From: Myxococcales bacterium
Lineage (GTDB): Bacteria; Myxococcota; Myxococcia; Myxococcales; Myxococcaceae
Reading direction: 5' to 3'
DNA: 11,185 nt
Assembly: GCA_003153055.1 (NCBI GenBank)
Contig: PMBV01000422.1
Location: 11,100-22,284 of the forward strand
The notes under the pieces were generated by a model. The model was not told the origin of the DNA. It saw only the letters and a list, made by a program, of their open reading frames with translations, and made no database searches. Below, piece by piece: positions 1 to 6,422 of this stretch. The position numbers and the translations under genes are program-made. Position 1 is the stretch's first letter; every line of letters starts with the position of its first letter.

Positions 1-66
1 GGAGGGACCCGCCAGCGGGCGCCGAGGTGCGAGGGCGGGGCTGCTGTCCAACCACCGAGGCCGTCT

Positions 67-81
67 GGCCAGCCCCTCGGC
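67..81 (+). repeat. 15-base word shared with 6395-6409 (copy 1)
   Basis: GGCCAGCCCCTCGGC occurs here and again, in the same orientation, at 6395-6409. Both copies are in non-coding DNA. This copy is followed by CCGAGACC, so it overlaps GCCCGAGAC at 80-88. The second copy is preceded by the same GCCCGAGAC (6386-6394). The two words are therefore shared but in swapped order. In a GC-rich genome a chance match is possible. Confidence 0.45.
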
Positions 82-151
82 CCGAGACCTCGGTGAGCGT
101 ACGTGAGAAGCACCCGCCCATGCACCACTTGACCCGATCGGCCGAGGGGCT
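71..151. repeat. 12-base perfect inverted repeat, 57-nt spacer
   Basis: The left arm AGCCCCTCGGCC (71-82) is the exact reverse complement of GGCCGAGGGGCT (140-151). Pairing stops on both sides (C70 against C152, C83 against C139). The spacer of 57 nt is long for a simple terminator. It could fold as a long hairpin in RNA or be a remnant of an intergenic repeat element. The left arm lies inside a 15-base word that recurs at 6395-6409. The arms are seen directly; any function is unknown. Confidence 0.5.
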
Positions 152-283
152 CGTGAGACCTCGCCCAGGGCCTCCGAGCCCCTCCCCCCGACCCCTGCCT
201 CGAGCTGTTGCCTCGCTGAGGCCCAGCCCACGCCCCGGCCAACGCTTCGACTGCATCCTCTCGCGCATCACCAACGGCACGAC

Positions 284-296
284 CCTCGACTCGAGG
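284..296. repeat. 13-base palindrome, operator-like
   Basis: CCTCGA-C-TCGAGG is a perfect dyad of two 6-base arms around a single central base. It lies about 150 nt beyond the 3' end of the GFA-family gene, with no promoter or start codon that it clearly controls. It has the size of a dimeric-repressor half-site pair, but the context does not support a regulatory role. Confidence 0.25.
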
Positions 297-442
297 TCCG
301 TGGCTGGCGGGGGTAAGGTCCAAATGGAAGAGCAGCTTCCGTTCGTGACAGTTTGCCCAACCGTTCACGGGCGAAGCACCTTTGAGTGTCCCTCGACAGC
401 ACCGCCTTGAAGCGGAGTTTGGGCCGCCCCTTCGCTGCGCGG

Positions 443-880
443 TCACTCCGCGATGGTCTCGCCGGAGCCGCCCATCTCCTTGGGGATGTCCTTGAATTTG
501 GGCAGACCATCCTTCATGCGAAGGACGGTGGCCTGGTAGTTCACGTGCACCTTCGGCTCGAACGTGAAGTCCGGGATGACCGCCGCATAGACGTCCACCA
601 GCTTCCAGGGCGGGTGCGCGGTGAACAGGTGGCCCCCGCACGCCGTGCAGAACTTCCGGTAGCTGAGCTCCGCCTTGTTGTACACGCCGATGCGGTCGTC
701 GCCCTTGGTGACCTGCACGGCGTCCGGCGCCCACAGGCTGAAAGCATTGACCGGGCCCGCTGACCAGCTCCGGCACGAGGCGCAGTGACAGTACCCCACG
801 GCCGCGGGCTCGCCCGTGACCGTGAACTCCACCGCGCCGCAGAAACACCGTCCTCGGTAGATCTTCCTCTCGTCTTTCAT
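443..880 (-). CDS. GFA/CENP-V domain zinc protein
   Basis: This 145-residue protein is of the glutathione-dependent formaldehyde-activating enzyme (GFA, Mss4-like fold) family. The zinc ligands of the family are all present: C12-F-C14 in the first strand, C31-H-C33-x-x-C36 in a GYCHCASC motif, and C78-x-x-C81 followed by a Gly-Gly. The protein has no signal peptide, so it should be cytoplasmic. The length matches single-domain family members. The start at 880 is chosen because an AGAGAGGA Shine-Dalgarno sequence sits just upstream and the GFA fold begins at once. The frame stays open to 1102 but the extra residues look non-coding. GFA-domain proteins are a broad family and few have a proven formaldehyde or glutathione reaction, so the substrate is unknown. 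The gene stands alone, divergent from the lipoprotein gene at 1259, with no formaldehyde-pathway partner in view. Confidence 0.88.
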   Translation of the reverse strand: MKDERKIYRGRCFCGAVEFTVTGEPAAVGYCHCASCRSWSAGPVNAFSLWAPDAVQVTKGDDRIGVYNKAELSYRKFCTACGGHLFTAHPPWKLVDVYAAVIPDFTFEPKVHVNYQATVLRMKDGLPKFKDIPKEMGGSGETIAE

Positions 881-1258
881 GCCGTCCTCTCTTTCCCAAT
901 CGCCCTGAACGGCACCTCGTAACAACGTCGGCGATGTCCGCCACCACGGCGCTCGGGGCAAAGGCCCTCTCATCTCCTCGGACCGGCACATTATCGCCGA
1001 CCATCCCCTTCCCCACGGCACAGCGCGCGCCAGAACGGATCCGAGGGCTTGCCCGAGCCCGGCGCCCAAGAGGCCCTCGAGAACCGGCGATTGAGCCACC
1101 ACTGCGCCGGATTTCCTCCGCCAGCTCCGAAAGCGCTGACCCAGTCCCCTCGTGCCTCATCTCTGTTCCACCTACAGGCGCGAGAGGCCTGAGGTCCAAA
1201 GTTGAGTCACGTTCTTCGAGCGCAGTCCAAACCTTACGGGAGCCTCCGGTTCATTTTC
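881..1258. other. Divergent intergenic region, 378 nt
   Basis: This gap lies between two divergent genes and must hold the promoters for both. No strong sigma-70 pair is visible. The best -10-like word for the minus-strand gene is GATAAT (reading 995 to 990), without a good -35. A 7-bp stem, CGAGGGC (1042-1048) with GCCCTCG (1073-1079), could form. A GAGGT Shine-Dalgarno-like word at 1191-1195 precedes an in-frame TTG at 1202, which is an alternative start for the lipoprotein gene. I see no gene here. Confidence 0.5.
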
Positions 1259-2248
1259 ATGCGGCCCAGCACTCTCTTGACACTGCCCCTCGCCGTCGCA
1301 ATCGCGGTGGCCTGTACACCCTCGTCCACGATGGACCCCGATGAGTTGGGCGGGTCGGACGCCGGAAGAGACGGCGGAAAAGCCGGCGGCAAAGACGGCG
1401 GCGATGCCGGTGGTCAGTTCGGCGGTGCCGGCGGTGGCGGGGCCGGTGGCGGCGGGGTTGGCGGCGGCCACACCGGTGGGGGCGGCGGCGCGGATGCCTC
1501 GACAGGCGGATCCGGCGGCGGCGGCGGCACCAGCATCGACGCTGGGAACCCCCGGCAGGCGGCCTCGATGCTGGATGGGTTCGCCATCCTCAAACCCTGC
1601 AATAACTGGAATTTCAGCCACCAGAACAACGCCGGCGATTGCTGCTGCGAGGAGACTGCCGCCAACGAAAACCAACACATCACGAAGCAGTTCGGCGGCG
1701 ACCCCAGCGTCACCTACCTCGTGAAGCTGCGCGTTGCCGGAGTCGCGGAGCGTTACTGGTACTCGGGCGGCACCCTCGACCAGACCAGCACGCTCTTCTA
1801 CACGGGCGGCCTGCCGACGATCCACAGCACCGCGGCGGCGAACCAGAACCTCCAGCCGGGGCAGGGAGCCTGCAAGATTCACCCGCCCGAGACGGACAAC
1901 CAGTTCAAGCTCCCCTTCACCGTTCCAACCGAGATCAGACCTTCTGACGGCTGCTACAACGGCTTCAACATCTTCGCCATGACCGTCTCGTCGCCGAAGC
2001 ACAGTTACTACCTCAACTACACGACGGAATTCGACGGCTCCGATCGGCAGCCGCATTCCGCCTACAAGACCGACTACACGGTCACCGTCCCCATTTCGGG
2101 GGAGGCGAAGCTCGACTTCTACACGATCGACGGCGATCACCACCAGGTGACCAACAACGGAACGATGACGCTGCCGAACCTGAAGACCGCCCAGCCGTAC
2201 AACGGCAACTTCCTCGAGCTCACCGTCGAGGACGTCACCACCCAATAG
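1259..2248 (+). CDS. Lipoprotein with polyglycine linker, unknown beta-rich domain
   Basis: I do not recognise the family of this 329-residue protein. It begins with a lipoprotein signal peptide: positive N-terminus, hydrophobic core, and lipobox A16-V-A-C19. A low-complexity linker of mostly glycine with Asp, Lys and Ala follows (about residues 31-93). After it comes a roughly 230-residue domain rich in Tyr, Thr, Asn and alternating hydrophobics, which suggests secreted beta structure. Cysteines fall at C114, a triple C128-C129-C130, C205 and C232, compatible with disulfides in the envelope. It should be anchored in a membrane by Cys19, with the glycine tether holding the domain away from the surface. 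The ATG at 1259 places the signal peptide correctly but has only a weak, distant GGGAG. A TTG at 1202 has a better-spaced GAGGT and would add 19 residues. Such glycine-linker lipoproteins are common in myxobacteria; the function here is unknown. Confidence 0.8.
   Translation: MRPSTLLTLPLAVAIAVACTPSSTMDPDELGGSDAGRDGGKAGGKDGGDAGGQFGGAGGGGAGGGGVGGGHTGGGGGADASTGGSGGGGGTSIDAGNPRQAASMLDGFAILKPCNNWNFSHQNNAGDCCCEETAANENQHITKQFGGDPSVTYLVKLRVAGVAERYWYSGGTLDQTSTLFYTGGLPTIHSTAAANQNLQPGQGACKIHPPETDNQFKLPFTVPTEIRPSDGCYNGFNIFAMTVSSPKHSYYLNYTTEFDGSDRQPHSAYKTDYTVTVPISGEAKLDFYTIDGDHHQVTNNGTMTLPNLKTAQPYNGNFLELTVEDVTTQ
1349..1528 (+). repeat. GGC-rich low-complexity tract encoding a glycine linker
   Basis: About 180 bases made largely of GGC/GGT/GGG codons encode residues 31-90 of the lipoprotein. 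The reverse strand reads as a proline-rich open frame, which is only the complement of the glycine codons. Such tracts are prone to length change by slippage, so linker length may differ between strains. Confidence 0.65.
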
Positions 2249-2264
2249 GTGACACCCAGGTCGT

Positions 2265-2289
2265 CAGAATCAACACAATGACTATTCTG
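2265..2289 (+). terminator. Possible weak stem-loop after lipoprotein gene
   Basis: CAGAAT (2265-2270) pairs with ATTCTG (2284-2289) around a 13-nt loop, starting 17 nt after the stop codon of the lipoprotein gene. Three more outer pairs (CGT/ACG) are possible with a two-base bulge. The stem is AT-rich and no T-tract follows, so it is a poor intrinsic terminator. The local AT-richness is notable in this GC-rich window. Confidence 0.25.
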
Positions 2290-2416
2290 TGACGCTCGTC
2301 GTTCGACTGTCGCTCCCGGCGTCCGGCACGCGGTGCGCGCGACCGGTGGCGCAGATCCAGCGCAGCGCGCTCATGGCGACCTGGCTTCGCGGCCCCAGCC
2401 ATGCCAGCTTCAACCC

Positions 2417-4123
2417 GTGATTCGCGAGGCCTTTCAAGACCTGAATCGGGTGCGGCAGATCGCGGTCATCGCCGGTCGTCACGGCTTCGGCGAAATGCTC
2501 GAGCGCGCGGGCATCGGCAAGGGCACTGTCGCGGCGGAGGTCGATCAATCCGCCGAGAAGACTCGCTCCCAGAGCGTGGCGCGGCGCTTCAAGCTGCTGC
2601 TGACGGACCTCGGGCCCACCTTCGTCAAACTGGGGCAGGTGCTCTCTTCGCGAGGCGATCTCTTGCCCGTCGAGTTCATCGAGGAGCTGGCGACCTTGCA
2701 GGATCAGGTGCCGCCCTTCCCCTTCGAGCAAGTGCGGGTTCAGGTGGAAAGCGCCTTCGAGCGTTCTCTCGAGGAGCTGTTCTCGGAGTTCCACCCGGAG
2801 CCGGTGGCGGCGGCCTCCATCGCTCAGGCCCACCTGGCCCGCACCAAGGCCGGGGAGGAGGTCATCGTCAAGGTGCAGCGGCCTGGCGTAGCCGAGCAGC
2901 TGAGATCCGATCTCTCGGTGCTCCACTACCTCGCCCGAGTGCTCGAGGCGGTGGTCGACGAGGTGGCGGTGTACAGCCCGACGGGCATCGTCGAGGAGTT
3001 CGATCGAGCGATCCACGAGGAGCTCGACTTCCTCGGCGAGGCAGCCAACGTGCGGGCTTTCGTGCGCACGCATCGCACCCGCCCTTCCGTGAAGATCCCC
3101 CGGGTGTACGACGAGCTGACGGCCCGCACGGTGCTGACGCTTGAGCTCATCAGGGGCCCCAAGCTGTCCGACGCCAAGCTCGACGACGCCGCGAGAAAGA
3201 AGCTGGCGGAGATCGTCGTGGAGGACTCGTTCCAACAACTGTTCGAGGACGGCCTGTTCCACGGTGACCCGCACCCGGGCAACCTCCTGGTGCTCGAGGG
3301 GCCGGTGCTGGCGCTCATCGACTTCGGGCTGGTGGGCCGCGTCACCCGGCAGATGCAGGACACGCTGGTGTCCCTGGTGCTGGCCATCGCCCTCAAGGAC
3401 TCGGACTCCGTCGCGAGGCTCCTCTACCGGCTGGGCACGCCGGACTCGCGGGCGAACTTGTTGGCCTTCCGCCAGGACATCGACGCCATCCTCGGCACCT
3501 ACCTACCCACGACGCTCAAGGACATCGACGCCCGGCACCTCTTGGGTGACCTGCTCAACCTGGCCGTCCGCTACCGCATCCGCATTCCCAAGGAGTACGC
3601 CATCCTCTCCCGGGCGGCGGTGACGGTGGAGGGCATCCTCCGGACGCTGTACCCCGAGATGCCGGTGGGGCAGATCTTCCTCCCGTACGCCAAGCAACTC
3701 CTGGTGGGCCGGTACGATCCCACACAGCTCGAGGGGGGCCTGATGAAGACCCTCCTGCGGATCCAATCCACCGCGAACGAGCTGCCGCTGCAGCTCTCGC
3801 AGATCCTCCTCGATCTGGAGTCGGGCAAGTTCACCGTCACGGTGAGGACCGATGAGCTGCGCGAGCTCAACGCCAACCTCCGCTCTCTCGCGGGCATCGT
3901 CTTCGCGGGCATGTGCGCCTGCGGCTTCATCATCGGCACCTTCATCGCGTTCGCCTCGCGCCCCTCGGGAGGAAGCGGCCTGCCGGTGCTGGGCGTCTTC
4001 GGCATCGCCGCCACGGTGGTGTTGTTCGGCGCCGCCGCGCTCCGGCAGGCGTGGGGCGGCTTCCGCAAGCTCTCCATTCGGCGGTGGCTGGGCACCGGGC
4101 GCCCGCGCGACGGCCACAGGTAG
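2417..4123 (+). CDS. ABC1/UbiB (AarF) family atypical kinase, membrane-anchored
   Basis: This 568-residue protein carries every hallmark of the ABC1/ADCK/UbiB family: the N-terminal KxGQ motif (K71-L-G-Q74), the alanine-rich loop A131-A-A-S134 that replaces the glycine-rich loop, the nucleotide-binding Lys152 (VIVK), the catalytic loop H282-G-D-P-H-P-G-N289, and the metal-binding D302-F-G304. Two predicted membrane helices near the C-terminus (about 495-515 and 522-543) fit the UbiB layout. UbiB/COQ8 proteins are ATPases or kinases that act at membranes and are needed for ubiquinone synthesis or lipid-quinone distribution. The substrate here cannot be read from sequence. The GTG start at 2417 is chosen because family-like sequence (VIREAFQDLNRVRQIAVIA) begins there. 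An in-frame GTG at 2333 would add 28 residues of non-coding character. It heads an operon with an Mla-like ABC transporter, 3 nt before the ATPase gene, which suggests a role in lipid transport. Confidence 0.93.
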   Translation: MIREAFQDLNRVRQIAVIAGRHGFGEMLERAGIGKGTVAAEVDQSAEKTRSQSVARRFKLLLTDLGPTFVKLGQVLSSRGDLLPVEFIEELATLQDQVPPFPFEQVRVQVESAFERSLEELFSEFHPEPVAAASIAQAHLARTKAGEEVIVKVQRPGVAEQLRSDLSVLHYLARVLEAVVDEVAVYSPTGIVEEFDRAIHEELDFLGEAANVRAFVRTHRTRPSVKIPRVYDELTARTVLTLELIRGPKLSDAKLDDAARKKLAEIVVEDSFQQLFEDGLFHGDPHPGNLLVLEGPVLALIDFGLVGRVTRQMQDTLVSLVLAIALKDSDSVARLLYRLGTPDSRANLLAFRQDIDAILGTYLPTTLKDIDARHLLGDLLNLAVRYRIRIPKEYAILSRAAVTVEGILRTLYPEMPVGQIFLPYAKQLLVGRYDPTQLEGGLMKTLLRIQSTANELPLQLSQILLDLESGKFTVTVRTDELRELNANLRSLAGIVFAGMCACGFIIGTFIAFASRPSGGSGLPVLGVFGIAATVVLFGAAALRQAWGGFRKLSIRRWLGTGRPRDGHR

Positions 4124-4126
4124 GTC

Positions 4127-4777
4127 ATGGACCTCGCCCTGAAGGAGGTCACGGTGCGCTTCGGAGCCACCACGGCGCTCGAGGGCCTCAGCCGAGCCTT
4201 TCCCCAGGGGAGCCGCACCTTCGTCTGGGGCCCGGCCGGGAGCGGAAAGACGACGGTGCTCAAGTGCCTGGCGGGGCTGGTCGAGCCGTCGGCTGGCCAG
4301 GTTCACTGGGACGGGCGTCGGGTCGACGGGCTGAGCCGCCGCGACAAGCGCCAGCGGCAGCGCGACCTGGCGATGGCCTTTCAGACCGATGCGCTCTTCG
4401 ACTCGGCCAGTGTCTTGGACAACGTGGCCTTGCCCCTGCTCCGCCGTGGCGCCCTTGCGAACGAGGCGACCCGCCGCTCACGCTCGGTGCTGCGGTCGCT
4501 CGGCCTCGAGGGCACGGAGCACCTCGCGCCAGCCGCGCTCTCGGGAGGCATGAGGAAGCGGGTCGGCCTGGCGCGCGCGCTGGTGGCCGAGACACCCGTG
4601 CTCCTGGCCGACGACCCGCTCGCTGGGCTGGATCCGGAGACGGCCCGCCACGTCACCGCGATGCTCGACGCCCTCGATGCCCGACGCACCTTGGTGGTGT
4701 CCCAGCCGGAGCGAAGCACGTGGCTCTCGGGCGCCACCGAGCTTCGCCTCGAGCCGCACGCTGGAGCAGAGCCATGA
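4127..4777 (+). CDS. MlaF-like ABC transporter ATPase with altered catalytic residues
   Basis: This is a 216-residue ABC nucleotide-binding protein of the MlaF/Ttg2A type that powers lipid transport with MlaE permeases. It has Walker A G35-PAGSG-K41-T42, Q-loop Q86 within an AFQTDALFDSASV stretch very like MlaF, signature L138-S-G-G141, Walker B VLLAD162, and D-loop G167-L-D169. Two key positions differ from active ABC ATPases. The catalytic glutamate after Walker B is Asp163, and the switch histidine is Gln193 (VVSQPE instead of VVSHD). Walker A and the signature are intact, so ATP binding is expected, but hydrolysis may be slow. The protein is shorter than E. coli MlaF and lacks its C-terminal extension. 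The ATG follows the kinase stop by 3 nt, with AGGTAGG (4118-4124) as ribosome site. The stop overlaps the next start as ATGA, indicating coupled translation with the permease. Confidence 0.9.
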   Translation: MDLALKEVTVRFGATTALEGLSRAFPQGSRTFVWGPAGSGKTTVLKCLAGLVEPSAGQVHWDGRRVDGLSRRDKRQRQRDLAMAFQTDALFDSASVLDNVALPLLRRGALANEATRRSRSVLRSLGLEGTEHLAPAALSGGMRKRVGLARALVAETPVLLADDPLAGLDPETARHVTAMLDALDARRTLVVSQPERSTWLSGATELRLEPHAGAEP

Positions 4778-5538
4778 GGGCACTGGGTCGGGCCGTGCTC
4801 GGGCTCCTCGGGTGGACCGGCGCGGTCGCGCTCCTGGCCGGCCGATGCGGCGCGCGCCTCGGGGGGCTGAATGGAGCCGAGCTGGTGCGGTCGCTGGTGA
4901 GCTTCGGGGCCCGCTCGCTTGGCCTGGCAGCGGGTGCCGGCGCCCTCATCGGGGCCACGGTCGTGCTCCAGGCTGGGGTCTACGCCAACCAGTTCGGCGC
5001 GCGGCTGTACACCGGCTGGGCGGCCGGGTACGCCCTGTTGTGGGAGTTCGGCCCGCTGCTCCTCGGGCTGCTCATGGCTGCTCGCATTGGCGCGCGGAAC
5101 GCCGCCGAGCTCGCGCTCCTCACCATTCACGGGCAGCTCGAGGGCTTGCGGGGCATCTCCCTCGATCCCTATCGGCTGCTCATCGCTCCTCGCGTGGTCG
5201 CCGGTGTCCTGTCGGTGCTCGCGCTGTCACAGGCCACCTTCCTCGTCGCCGTGGGCTTCGAGGCCCTGGCGGCGCTCGCCATGCTCGGGCTCCCCTTACG
5301 GGTATTTCTCGGAGCCTTCGCCGAGATGCTGCACCTGGGCGATGTCATCGCCGGCCTGACGAAGTCGCTCGCCTTCGGGTTGGCCATCGCGCTGGTCTCC
5401 ACCGTGGCGGGGCTCAGGGTCGAGGGCGGGGCGAGGGGCGTCGGGCGGGCGGCGGCCAGCGCCGTGCTGGTGAGCTGCGCGACGATCTTCGGGCTCGACT
5501 TCCTCCTCACGCCGCTCTTGGCGAAGGTGCTGTCATGA
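4774..5538 (+). CDS. MlaE-like lipid ABC permease, first paralogue
   Basis: This 254-residue integral membrane protein belongs to the MlaE/Ttg2B permease family, which in Gram-negatives moves phospholipids between inner and outer membrane with MlaF. The family core is clear: E91-F-G-P94, the ALLxAxRxGA-like stretch LLMAARIGARNAAEL (99-113), and S129-L-D-P132-YRLLIAPR. Several hydrophobic segments flank this core, near 46-66, 141-162 and 192-214. The usual T-E-Q motif before the coupling helix reads H119-G-Q121 here, so the conserved glutamate is missing. Length agrees with E. coli MlaE (about 260). The ATG overlaps the ATPase stop, with GGAG at 4763-4766 as ribosome site. It is distinct in sequence from the next permease, and the pair probably form a heterodimer served by the single ATPase. 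Lipid substrate and transport direction are unknown. Confidence 0.9.
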   Translation: MRALGRAVLGLLGWTGAVALLAGRCGARLGGLNGAELVRSLVSFGARSLGLAAGAGALIGATVVLQAGVYANQFGARLYTGWAAGYALLWEFGPLLLGLLMAARIGARNAAELALLTIHGQLEGLRGISLDPYRLLIAPRVVAGVLSVLALSQATFLVAVGFEALAALAMLGLPLRVFLGAFAEMLHLGDVIAGLTKSLAFGLAIALVSTVAGLRVEGGARGVGRAAASAVLVSCATIFGLDFLLTPLLAKVLS

Positions 5539-6269
5539 TTCCACTCCTCGGAGGCCAGTTCTTGCTCCTGGGGCGGTTGGCTCAGGCGCTCCGATGGGAG
5601 CGGCCGAGCTGGAAGGCGGTGCTTCAGCAGGTCGTCGAGCTCGGGCTGGGCTCGCTGGGGCTGGTCGCCACGGGCATGGCGTTCTTCGGCATGGTCATCG
5701 TCACCATCGCCTGGGCCCAGGCTCGCAAGTACACCGGCAACATCACGGTGGTGGGGCCGGCGTACCTCGAGCTCATCATCCGGGAGTTCGCACCGCTCCT
5801 CTCGGGCCTCCTCGCGGCCTCTCGACAAGCCGCGGCCCAGAGCGCCGAGCTGGGCGCCATGGCCGTCAACGAGCAGGTAGAGGCCCTCGAGCTGTCAGCC
5901 GCCGACCCCTTGGTCGAGCTCGTGGCGCCGCGCTTCTTTGCCTCGCTGGTGGCCCTGCCAGCACTCACCATCGTGGGTGCGATGACCTCGGTCGCGGCGG
6001 CCTCCGCGACGGTCAGCTTGGCCTTCGGGGCCGACGGAGCCTCGTTCGCCAACACCCGCTTCGTGGGGCCGATGGATGTCGCCTGCGCCGGGGTCAAAGC
6101 GGTGCTGATGGGCGCCTACATTCCCCTGGCCGCTGCCTACCGCGGGCTGGGGGCTCGTGGTGGCGCGGCCGCGGTGGGCGAGGCGGTGACAGATGGAGTG
6201 GTCGAGGCGTGCTTTGGGTGTCTGTCGATCGACTTCATGGTGGCGGCCGCGTTTCTGCCATTCACCTGA
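5535..6269 (+). CDS. MlaE-like lipid ABC permease, second paralogue
   Basis: A second MlaE-family permease of 244 residues, diverged from its upstream partner. It keeps the canonical core better: R83-E-F-A-P87-LLSGLLAASR, then AMAVNEQVEALEL (108-120) with E113-Q114 present, then A123-D-P125-LVELVAPRF. Predicted membrane segments lie near 37-59, 134-164 and 183-202, with a hydrophobic C-terminal stretch (224-242). The start ATG at 5535 overlaps the previous stop (ATGA) and has GAAGG at 5523-5527. Translation is therefore coupled through three consecutive genes. The operon ends here: the next gene converges from the other strand, and no MCE-domain (MlaD) or periplasmic MlaC-like gene follows. 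In the known Mla complex the permease is a homodimer, so two unlike subunits in one operon suggest a heterodimeric channel (inference). Confidence 0.9.
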   Translation: MIPLLGGQFLLLGRLAQALRWERPSWKAVLQQVVELGLGSLGLVATGMAFFGMVIVTIAWAQARKYTGNITVVGPAYLELIIREFAPLLSGLLAASRQAAAQSAELGAMAVNEQVEALELSAADPLVELVAPRFFASLVALPALTIVGAMTSVAAASATVSLAFGADGASFANTRFVGPMDVACAGVKAVLMGAYIPLAAAYRGLGARGGAAAVGEAVTDGVVEACFGCLSIDFMVAAAFLPFT

Positions 6270-6367
6270 GGCGGGCCGCTCTCCTTGCAGACGATCCAAA
6301 GGCGAGTGGCGGCGGTGGTGCTGTGGTTTCGATCGGCCAGTCGTCGCAGGGAAGGCGGTTGGGGGCT

Positions 6368-6383
6368 GGGCGAACGATCGCCC
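6368..6383 (+). terminator. GC-rich stem-loop downstream of permease operon
   Basis: GGGCGA-ACGA-TCGCCC is a perfect 6-bp stem with a 4-nt loop, about 100 nt after the operon's last stop codon. No T-run follows on either strand, so it is not a classical intrinsic terminator. It could stabilise the 3' end or pause polymerase in the convergent region. Confidence 0.35.
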
Positions 6384-6422
6384 GTGCCCGAGACGGCCAG
6401 CCCCTCGGCGCCAACGGGCACG
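6383..6422. repeat. 8-bp inverted repeat enclosing the 15-base word
   Basis: CGTGCCCG (6383-6390) is the exact reverse complement of CGGGCACG (6415-6422). The 24-nt loop contains GGCCAGCCCCTCGGC, also found at 67-81. The left arm begins on the last base of the neighbouring 6368-6383 stem, so the two hairpins compete for that base or stack end to end. Confidence 0.45.
6395..6409 (+). repeat. 15-base word shared with 67-81 (copy 2)
   Basis: Exact second copy of GGCCAGCCCCTCGGC, in the loop of the 6383-6422 inverted repeat. As at the first copy, it is associated with dyad symmetry in non-coding DNA and with the word GCCCGAGAC. Confidence 0.45.

Larger units (their letters stand above)
1..442. 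other. Left-edge non-coding stretch with inverted repeats
   Basis: I find no convincing gene in these 442 bases. The open frames here (for example 27-410 plus and 268-510 minus) give Arg/Pro/Ser-rich translations of the kind GC-rich non-coding DNA produces, without recognisable motifs. The stretch holds a short GC hairpin at 8-19 (CCCGC-CA-GCGGG), a perfect 12-base inverted repeat at 71-82 and 140-151, and a 13-base near-palindrome at 284-296 (CCTCGA-C-TCGAGG). It lies downstream of the minus-strand gene ending at 443, so it probably contains that gene's 3' untranslated region and the edge of an unseen neighbour to the left. Confidence 0.55.

Noticed and set aside
990..995. GATAAT as a -10 promoter element for the GFA-family gene (minus strand)
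   Set aside because: No acceptable -35 hexamer lies 16-18 nt upstream and the predicted leader would be about 100 nt. Too weak to annotate.
881..1102. Upstream in-frame extension of the GFA-family gene
   Set aside because: The 74 extra residues look non-coding, while the ATG at 880 has a strong Shine-Dalgarno sequence and begins right at the domain.
1414..1713. Proline-rich minus-strand frame resembling a secreted proline-rich protein
   Set aside because: The prolines are simply the complement of glycine codons in the lipoprotein linker.
1172..2245. Long minus-strand open frame opposite the lipoprotein gene
   Set aside because: Its translation is low-complexity Val/Arg/Ala text that mirrors the plus-strand gene, which has a signal peptide and coherent composition. 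It is a GC-rich antisense shadow.
2333..2416. Upstream GTG start for the kinase gene
   Set aside because: The 28 added residues have non-coding character, and family-like sequence begins at the GTG at 2417. Neither start has a strong ribosome site, so some doubt remains.
2282..3274. 330-residue minus-strand open frame opposite the UbiB-family kinase
   Set aside because: It overlaps KxGQ, AAAS and HGD motifs encoded on the other strand. No ribosome site or family resemblance supports it.
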